This document shows positions 57,544 through 64,000 of a stretch of DNA of 64,000 bases, in pieces. Position 1 is the first letter of the stretch. The number at the start of each line of letters is the position of its first letter. Both the position numbers and the translations under genes were made by a program. Under the pieces are notes generated by a model that saw only the letters and a program-made list of their open reading frames with translations, did no database searches and was not told the DNA's origin. Origin of the DNA: Cryptomeria japonica (lineage: Eukaryota; Streptophyta; Pinopsida; Cupressales; Cupressaceae); NCBI RefSeq assembly GCF_030272615.1, contig NC_081415.1, positions 188,732,270 to 188,796,269 on the forward strand, written 5' to 3'.

Positions 57544-58650
57544 GTGGTTGAAGTAGCTAGAACCATGTTGATTCAAGGAAAGATAGCTCACACCTTTTGG
57601 AGAGAAGTGGTGAGCACTGTAGTCTACACAATGAACCACGTACTCATCAAGAAAGGTAAGGATAAAACTCCCTATGAGTATTGGACCGGTAAAACACCTG
57701 TGGTTAGCTACTTTAGAGTGTTTGGTAGCAAATGTTACATCAAGAGGAATGAACACCAGAGCAAGTTTGATGTGAAATGTGATGAGGGAATATTCCTAGG
57801 ATATTCCACCAAGAGAAAAGCTCTCAAGTGTTTCAACAATAGGACTCAGAGAATCATGGAAAGAATCAATGTAAGAGTTGATGATACCTCTGAGAAACCA
57901 GAGGAAAATGGCAGTGAGCAAGCTGGAAATGAACCGGTTGTCATTCAACCGAGTACTAGTAACAGTGTTCCTGAACCGGTGAATGTTGATGCTGATGAAG
58001 ATGAGGATGAAGAGGAAAAGCAAGAAGAACCTATCAAGACTATTCCTCAGTATGTCAAACTGAATCATGATCCTAAGCAGATCATAGGAGATAAGGATGC
58101 AGGAATCCTTACAAGAAGGAAGATTAGAGAAAACCAATGTATGATCTCTGAATTTGAGCCTAAATCATTCAAAGAGGCACATAAAGATGAAGACTGGATC
58201 AAGGCAATGGAAGAGGAACTTGACCAGATAGAGAAAAATGGTACATGGTCCTTGGTACCCAAACTGAAGCATAAAAATGTCATTGGTGCCAAATGGGTTT
58301 TCAGAAACAAGCTGAATGAGGATGGCACAATGATTAGAAACAAAGCCAGATTAGTGTGCAAAGGATATGCCCAATAAGAAGGAGAAGACTATGGAGAAAC
58401 CTTTGCTCTTGTGGCCAGATTAGAAGGAGTTCGTATGCTTCTTGCATATGCAACTTTTAAAGGTTTCAAGGTATATCAAATGAATGTAAAATCTGCATTC
58501 CTAAATGGTGTACTTGAAGAGGAGGTGTATATAGAGCAACAAGATGGGTTCTCCCTATCTGAAGACAGTGATATGGTGTGCAAGCTACATAAAGCCTTAT
58601 ATGGTCTAAAGCAGGCACCTAGAGTTTGGTATGAACGTTTACATTCCCAT
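57544..58650 (+). pseudogene. Copia integrase C-terminus and first half of RT
   Basis: 57544-58377 is open: integrase tail (YFRVFGSKCYIKRNEHQSKF), an acidic linker (DADEDEDEEEKQEE, about 57990), then RT start with NVIGAKWVFRNKLNEDG and [14 protein letters not shown] at 58375 stands where Gln is expected. RT goes on through YQMNVKSAFLNGVLEEEVYI and [20 protein letters not shown], ending at 58650. The catalytic YVDD block is absent because the element is cut off before it. Confidence 0.9.
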
Positions 58651-58816
58651 CTTTATGGTCTAAAGAAGGCACCTAGACTTGTCTTTCTTGAGAATGTGAC
58701 GTATGAATGTTCAAACCAATCTCTAGGTGCCTTCTGTAGACCATATAAGGCTTTGTGGAGATTGGTATGAACGTTTGCATTCCCATCTTGAGAATGCAAA
58801 TGTTCATACCAATCTC
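58651..58816. repeat. Fold-back scramble of RT fragments
   Basis: Pieces of the RT block YGLK.APR.WYE recur here in both orientations: direct at 58653-58677, inverted at 58688-58752, and a near-perfect hairpin with arms 58758-58784 and 58790-58816 (27 bp each, two mismatches, 5-base loop). On the minus strand one can read HKALYGLQKAPRDWFEHS. The inverted pieces encode RDW where the adjacent RT has RVW, so they derive from a different copia copy. Confidence 0.85.
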
Positions 58817-60714
58817 TAGGTGCCCACTTTGCACCCACCAAAGTCTTTGAGAGAAAGCGGAAGACAAAAGACAACACACCGGACTCAGAGAACACTGTGT
58901 CTGAAGAACATTTTAAGAAGACTATGCAAACAAGGAAAAAGACAAAGAATGAACCAGTAAATATTGATATTTCCTCCTACAAACCTTTGACACATTGTCA
59001 AAGAACTATTAAGAATATTAGAAGAAAAGTGCTTGGTGATTTGAAAGAGTGCTTTGATGATTTTAATGATGATGAAAAGGAAGAAGTTGAACAGGAAGTC
59101 ATTAATTATCTATGTATTAATGACCAGTGGCCATCAGAAATTAAATCTGAGACACCTGATTCTTTGTATAATTCTTTAGATAACAAGTGGCACATTGCCA
59201 TAGAGAAGGAACATAAAATAAAAGAGGAAGTATTTGCACAATATTTTCCTAATGTACCTAAATCAGAACTTTATGAAGTGGTGGAAAGATATAAGGGCCT
59301 CTTCTTCATGAGAAGAAGGAGACTCCTTTTGCTAGAAGGAAAAGTCCCAAAAGTGGTAAAAGATACCCACTCCCTTTCTCAATCCGCTCTAAAGTTGCAC
59401 CAAGTGGCAGAAGCTAACAAGAAAGTTGAGCAAGAACCGGAAATCACTAAACTAGATGGGGCATATGATAGTGAAGGAGTACCGGTCACTGATCAAATGG
59501 AACCCATTGATGTTTATGCCTTGAACGGTGAAGATGTTACTCCGAGTACATCAACAGAAGTGGTAGGATAGGAAAAATAGGCAGAGGAAGAGAAGAAGCA
59601 ACAGGAAAAAGAAAAGAAGAAACGGGTAGAAGAAGAAGAAAAGAAGAAAAAGGAAGAGGAGAAGAGAAAGGAAGAGGAGAAGAGGAATCAGGAAGAGGAA
59701 AAGAAGAAGAAGGATGAAGATGAAGAGAAGCATAAAGAAGAGGAGAAGAAGAAAGAAGAGAAAAGGAAGATAGAGGAAGAGGAGAAAAAGAATGTAGAAG
59801 AGGACAAGCTAAGGGCTAAAGAGAAGGAGGGAGTAGCACATAGCACTCAAGTGGAGACCCCAAAGGCAACCGGTAGTCAAGCCAAACTGGCTGACATTAC
59901 CAGTCCCATTGACCTCCAATCTGCAAATGAATCAGAGTTGTTGCAAAGCATTAAGCTTGCTCAAGAATGCCTAGAGGTGATAAGGAGGAAGGAGCAAGAC
60001 GTGTTCCAAGGTGCAGTGGACACTCTTACCATTTTGATACCCGGTACCAACCTCTCTAGTACTGATTCCTCTCTAGCCCAACTGAAACTCTTATGCACAG
60101 TTGTGGAGGACTAGGTACAAAGCCTAGAAGAGGTTGCTAAAGCGAATGCCATAAAGGAGCATCAAAAGGCTTTGAACACTACCTTGGTGAAAAAGTTACA
60201 TGAGCTCCAGTCTGATCTGTAGAAGGCACAGAAGGACATCAGAGATGCAATGGATGAGGGGAAATTACTGCTCAGTAAGATATGTCAACCCCATCTATTT
60301 TGTGATGATGTGCTTGCTTAGAAAGACAAACTACAAACTAATTTGCAGACATTCATAAGCACCTTCAAGATGCCATATGATTCCTTTACCGCTTATGGGC
60401 AAACCGTTCACCGGTTTCAACTTTAGGCTGCAAGAATTGATTTGGAGATCAGCAATTAGACCAGGGATTTGCAGGAAGTGTAACTGGTTCTACTACCAAG
60501 ACTGCAAATACTACAGAAATGCTATCTCAATCTAGATGCCTTGACGGTTACTCAAGAGATGAGTACCTTGGACGCCATGGAGGAACAGGTATCCTAGATG
60601 CAAACGGAGAGTGAGGTTGCTACCTCATTACTTGAGTCATGGTCCTTATCCATGAAGCAATTTATGCAGGACTTTAAATCTATTTTTGACAAGTTTCACT
60701 CTTTATTGTCATAA
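58817..60714 (+). pseudogene. ORF2 C-terminal part (copy 2)
   Basis: Open from 58817 to a TAG at 59569, then readable with scattered stops to TAA at 60712. Regions: a basic stretch (VFERKRKTKDNTPDSENT); a helical domain (about 58975-59400) with TIKNIRRKVLGDLKECFDDF and VAQYFPN-like FAQYFPNVPKSELYEVVERY; a ~90-residue Lys/Glu repeat (59578-59835); a domain with ESELLQSIKLAQECLEVIRR; and a final helical segment ending DFKSIFDKFHSLLS, matching copy 1. No enzyme motif is recognised. Homology between copies shows this is an element gene, not random ORF. Confidence 0.7.
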
Positions 60715-60989
60715 ATATTTATTCAGCTAATAGAAACAGGGGTTATTCAGTTGTGTTTTGTCATTGTTGGCAAAGGGGGAGAAGATGGTATTTAAAATGT
60801 TGATGCATGTTATGTATACTTTCATGTTTATCTCTGTAAGGAAATAGTATACATTATATTTTCTGCAAAGGGATAGTGTATATGCTTAGGGGGAGTATTT
60901 TTTATTATGGCCTTTTTTTTGTTATTGTTATAAAACACTTAAATGTCAAAATTTTCCTAAGTGTTGCCATCAATGCCAAAGGGGGAGAT
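60715..60989 (+). other. 3' untranslated region with three G tracts (copy 2)
   Basis: GGCAAAGGGGGAGAAG near 60770, CTTAGGGGGAGTA near 60885 and CCAAAGGGGGAGAT ending at 60989. The last is the polypurine tract next to the LTR. Same series as at 402-669 and 10697-11050. Confidence 0.75.
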
Positions 60990-62181
60990 TGTTGGCATTT
61001 TTTATGATTATGTTGTGATTGTCATTAATGGACACACACTTGCTACAAGATCACTTTTTGTATGTATGAGTTATGCTCAATCGGTATTTGTTTCAAACCA
61101 GTATTATGTTGTAGTCTTTAGACTATCGGTGTTTTGCAGAAAGTGTTTACTAATCTCAAGTGGCATGAGGACCTCAAGTGGTGCGAGGATCTCAAGCGGA
61201 ATGGAGCAAAGGAACTAAAAGCGGCAATTATCATTTTCCCATTCTTCATTTTTGTCAACCAGTAATCTGTTTAATAATTAAATTGGTATTACTCTTATTT
61301 ACCAACTGGTAATCGGTAAAGTTGTATAAACCGATAATACTCTGTGATGAGTTACCAACCAGTATATTTTTGTGATGAGTTACCATCCACTGACACTTTG
61401 ACAGTGATTTTGTGTCATGTTATCAAATGTGTCTAGATGCAATGAACCTAGGAACTCACAATGTAATCCTATTGGACCGACATGAAATCAGATTCCTTTT
61501 TAAGGACATCATGTCTAGGGTTTTAGTGTGTGTAGCTGTTAGGGTTTTTGGTGGTTGATGAGTTCTTGTATGTGTGATCTTAACAAAGAAGATCAAGTTT
61601 GTGTGTTGTAATAGGGTGTGGATTTACTGAAGACTGAAGTAATGCTTAAATGCATTAGCAATGAGCTACCATGGATCTAACCAAGTAGATTGTGCTATTT
61701 GTTAGATCATTCACTTGTTGACTACTCACATCTTCGACAAGCCTAAAACCCTTAACCGGGTAGGCCCAAAAAAGCCTTTGTAAATCCTCTAATAAGGTGG
61801 TTCACATCTATGGATCTAAAATCCTCTCACAAGGTAGTCTTTAATCGAACTTATCTCCTAACAAAGATTGAGATTCCTAACAGGATATGTTCTGGTAAAG
61901 AACATTGTATGACCTTAACCAGTCTGTTTACTATTCTACAGAGAGTTACTTGTGAGTTTCATCTCACCGTGGTTTTTCCCATTTGGGTTTCCACATCAAA
62001 ATCTCTTGTGTTATGGTGATTGTGCTTTTGTGGGTGAATGCCTTACTTCTTGTTTGGTTTGCATCTGTATTAACCTGTTTGTTAGTTAAATTGTTATACA
62101 GGTTCACTGCTAGAGTGTTAAAGTGTTTGAGTTCAGTAATTATTGGTATACTAATTCACCCCCCCCTCTTAGTATTCATAA
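60990..62181 (+). repeat. 3' LTR of pol-less element (copy 2)
   Basis: Starts TGTTGGCATTTTTTATG, ends CTCTTAGTATTCATAA (the usual CA end mutated to AA). It matches the LTR at 50377 along its length with scattered substitutions, so this insertion is older than that of the 2.9-kb element. Confidence 0.88.
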
Positions 62182-63708
62182 ATAGGGTTTAGTACAACCG
62201 GTGAAGCATTAACCCTAAGAACAATTTCATCATCTAAAGTCATTCGGTTAACCAGAAAATTTATGGTGAACATGGAAATAATTAAGAAGGACAAGAAACA
62301 ATCCTTCAATTATGGCTTGCTTCTGGTATGTATATTTTTCTATGTGCAAAACTTTTTCCCTAGAAGGGTAAGGTAGTATGGTCTAAAGAGAAACCTATCA
62401 TGGTTCAGATAGGTGAAATGTCTAGGGATCTAGGAGATAAGTTTGGTGAAACAATGTGGGGGTATTTTAAGGAATTCCAAATTAGGATGCACAAGAGGGA
62501 AAGAATTCCAACTGAAATAGTACACAAATACAAAGACAACATTTGTTGTCTTGTAGACATAGATTGTTGTATCATTCAAGCAATTCAACCCAAAACCTTT
62601 TGGGTTCCACCTATGGGCTATGACGTTGCAACAGATATTATTAAAATTCATGTCAATATGCTACTATCCAAACTAGTAGACTCAAAGGCTAAGAGATTTG
62701 GAACCTGTGAGGAGGCAAGCTCCAAAATAAAACTAGAACTTCAGGTGCCAATTTTGAAAATAAAAGTGAGAAGAATTATTGATACTCTTGACAATAAATA
62801 TGGAGGTGAAGCATCTGGTGCCATTACCTCCACTAGTGCTGGTGAGAAAACAAGAGTCACACCTACTAAAGATGAATAATTAACAGGTGGAAAGAAGAAA
62901 GTATCAAAGACAAAACTCAAGGGGACTGTAGCAACCAAGCCTGCAACATACACAAAAGAAAAGGATTTAGGTACTAATGTATCTTCACCAAGTAAAGATA
63001 GACCAATAGGAGTGACTTATAACAGAAAGAAGAAGAGAAATTCAAAGCTCAAAAAGGATGGGAAAGGCGATGATATCACTAACACCCAATCAGATGTAGA
63101 AATTAAAGAGGTTAGAAGGAGTGGAAGAAACAAAGCTCCAACAATTGATGAATTAGTCCATGGGATCAAAGAGTTTATAGGTTTGGCTGGTGTTGGGAGA
63201 ACATATTCCCTCTTTAACGAAGAAGACAAGAGGAAAATTGAGGAAGCCCTGATCTAGAAGTTGCACAACTTTTTGTAGGAATCCTAGTGAATTATATGGC
63301 ATAATCCCATTAGATTTGCAAGATCAAATTGAAGGGAGATAGAAAACAGCTCTAGCTACTAAAAATGAACTCATAATAAAAGCACTCATGGAAGTGCAAC
63401 ATGACCTAGACCTCGATCAAGCTTCACTAGTGTCTGAAGCATGCATTCAACATTTCAAAATAAGGAATAGCACTGGGAGAGTGGCAGTAGGTGAACTTGG
63501 AGCATTACACGCTGAAGGTGTTGCCTTGTCGACGAAAATTGTGGATTAGCAAAAGGAAGCTAAAAAAGAAATAGAAAAGGAAACAAAATAGGACCGAGGT
63601 ACAACTTCCCTTGACAAAGGAAAAGCTAAAGAAAAAGACTCCACTAAAGACTTTGATACTTTCATAGTTGAGGACATCATTAGAAATATTGTGCCTAATG
63701 AATAATGA
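62182..63708 (+). pseudogene. ORF2 of copy 3, continued
   Basis: Reading resumes in frame with the piece that ends at 50376: GEALTLRTISSSKVIRLTRK, then after a stop a long open part 62400-62879 with IGEMSRDLGDKFGETMWGYF and RIPTEIVHKYKDNICCLVDI. A basic, nuclear-signal-like stretch follows (about 63012-63070, YNRKKKRNSKLKKDGKG), then EVRRSGRNKAPTIDELVHGI and LFNEEDKRKIEEALI. Further decayed text runs to about 63700. This supplies the middle of ORF2 that is missing from copy 2. No domain recognised. Confidence 0.65.
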
Positions 63709-64000
63709 TGAACAAAAAATACCCTAACTGGTACTGAGAGGGGAGGGTGAATCAATATAGATAAAATTTTTCTCAACAACTTATCTAGTTAAAATAATAC
63801 CAACTGGTTATCACAATTACTAAACTTAACCATGGAAAAACTGGTTAAACATAGTAAGACACCAAACACTATAAACTGATAAGTCTGAACACTTCAAATA
63901 TGATCAATACTCGATACCAACTTCACTCATAAGCATATGCATGTGGTATACTAGTATTACCATAACCTATTAATTCTGCATGCATAATCTCTCAACCAAA
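63709..64000 (-). repeat. End of an LTR in opposite orientation, runs off window
   Basis: On the minus strand the last ~50 bp read TTCACCCTCCCCTCTCAGTA, then CCAGTTAGGG and a TGTTCA end at 63709. This matches the end of the LTR at 46872-48097. No PBS follows, and the ORF2 remnant of copy 3 abuts it, so it is a 3' or solo LTR of a related element inserted in the reverse direction. Confidence 0.65.

Larger units (their letters stand above)
54047..58816 (+). mobile_element. Ty1-copia element, 3'-truncated, inside ORF2 of copy 2
   Basis: Comprises LTR 54047-55576, PBS, gag, protease, integrase and the first half of RT. It ends in a scrambled fold-back region at about 58651-58816; the rest of RT, RNase H and the right LTR are absent. 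Beyond it copy 2's ORF2 resumes, but a stretch matching roughly 62400-62870 of copy 3 is missing, so the right junction deleted element and host sequence. CTTCA (54042-54046) would be the left target duplication. Confidence 0.82.
50377..62181 (+). mobile_element. Pol-less LTR retroelement (copy 2), itself interrupted
   Basis: Two LTRs in direct orientation (50377-51581 and 60990-62181), initiator-Met PBS, ORF1, spacer, ORF2, three-tract 3' region with polypurine tract. Without the copia insertion (54047-58816) the element would be ~7 kb. No protease, RT, RNase H or integrase of its own is visible. The flanks ACTGG (50372-50376) and ATAGG (62182-62186) are a plausible mutated 5-bp target duplication. 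With one copy removed, the interrupted ORF2 of copy 3 reads through in frame. This is strong evidence for the boundaries. Confidence 0.85.

Noticed and set aside
54047-58650. Integrated plant virus (pararetrovirus) origin of the RT segments
   Set aside because: Order protease-integrase-RT, UBN2-type gag, LTR and PBS are those of Ty1-copia; no movement or coat protein motif is present.
59578-59835. Lys/Glu-rich run as a microsatellite
   Set aside because: It is purine-rich but irregular and stays in one reading frame between conserved ORF2 parts, so I treat it as coding low-complexity sequence.
1-64000. CRISPR arrays, bacterial operons, tRNA or rRNA genes
   Set aside because: No regularly spaced identical repeats with unique spacers, no cloverleaf with intact tRNA boxes (the tRNA-like strings are primer-binding sites) and no rRNA segments were seen. 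Gene style is plant nuclear.

Overview
The window reads as nuclear DNA of a seed plant with a large, repeat-packed genome. A gymnosperm fits best, but this is inference from repeat style and density, not from a marker gene. I see one intact host gene. Nearly everything else is nested, decayed retrotransposon sequence of at least six kinds: a pol-less LTR family, Ty1-copia, Ty3-gypsy with two RNase H domains, a small LTR element without coding capacity, a LINE, and a retroposed open reading frame of unknown family.

Layout. 1-1799: 3' end of a pol-less LTR element (copy 1), inserted in the gag of a minus-strand gypsy element (1800-7952: gag, long leader, primer-binding site, LTR). 7953-8110: a scrap of another gypsy 3' end. 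8111-12640: decayed plus-strand copia pol, its 3' untranslated region, an LTR, and a restart of gag. 12641-13551: minus-strand copia fragment. 13571-15648: a 2.1-kb retroposed ORF flanked by a perfect 19-bp target duplication. 16998-19448 (minus): an intronless LRR receptor-like protein gene, with a ~130-bp tandem duplication upstream.

21298-36907: a 15.6-kb gypsy element whose PBS looks complementary to tRNA-Trp, with gag, protease, RT, RNase H, a second RNase H and integrase, all degenerate. It sits inside an older LTR, and about 250 bp of its own left flank is repeated just before its right LTR. 38930-45425: a LINE split by an LTR that is itself split by a young 2.9-kb LTR element (369-bp LTRs, target duplication TTTGT).

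46872-63708: pol-less element copy 3. It was broken by insertion of a second member (copy 2, 50377-62181), which was broken in turn by a copia element (54047-58816) that ends in a fold-back scramble of its RT. 63709-64000: edge of an inverted LTR.

The most interesting content is the pol-less family. Its members have ~1.2-kb LTRs, an initiator-Met-type PBS, a first ORF with coiled coil and several CCHC knuckles, and a long second ORF that resembles no retrotransposon enzyme. Their 3' ends carry the same three G-rich tracts as the pol-bearing copia copy at 8111-12476. This suggests, by inference, that they are mobilised by copia proteins supplied in trans.
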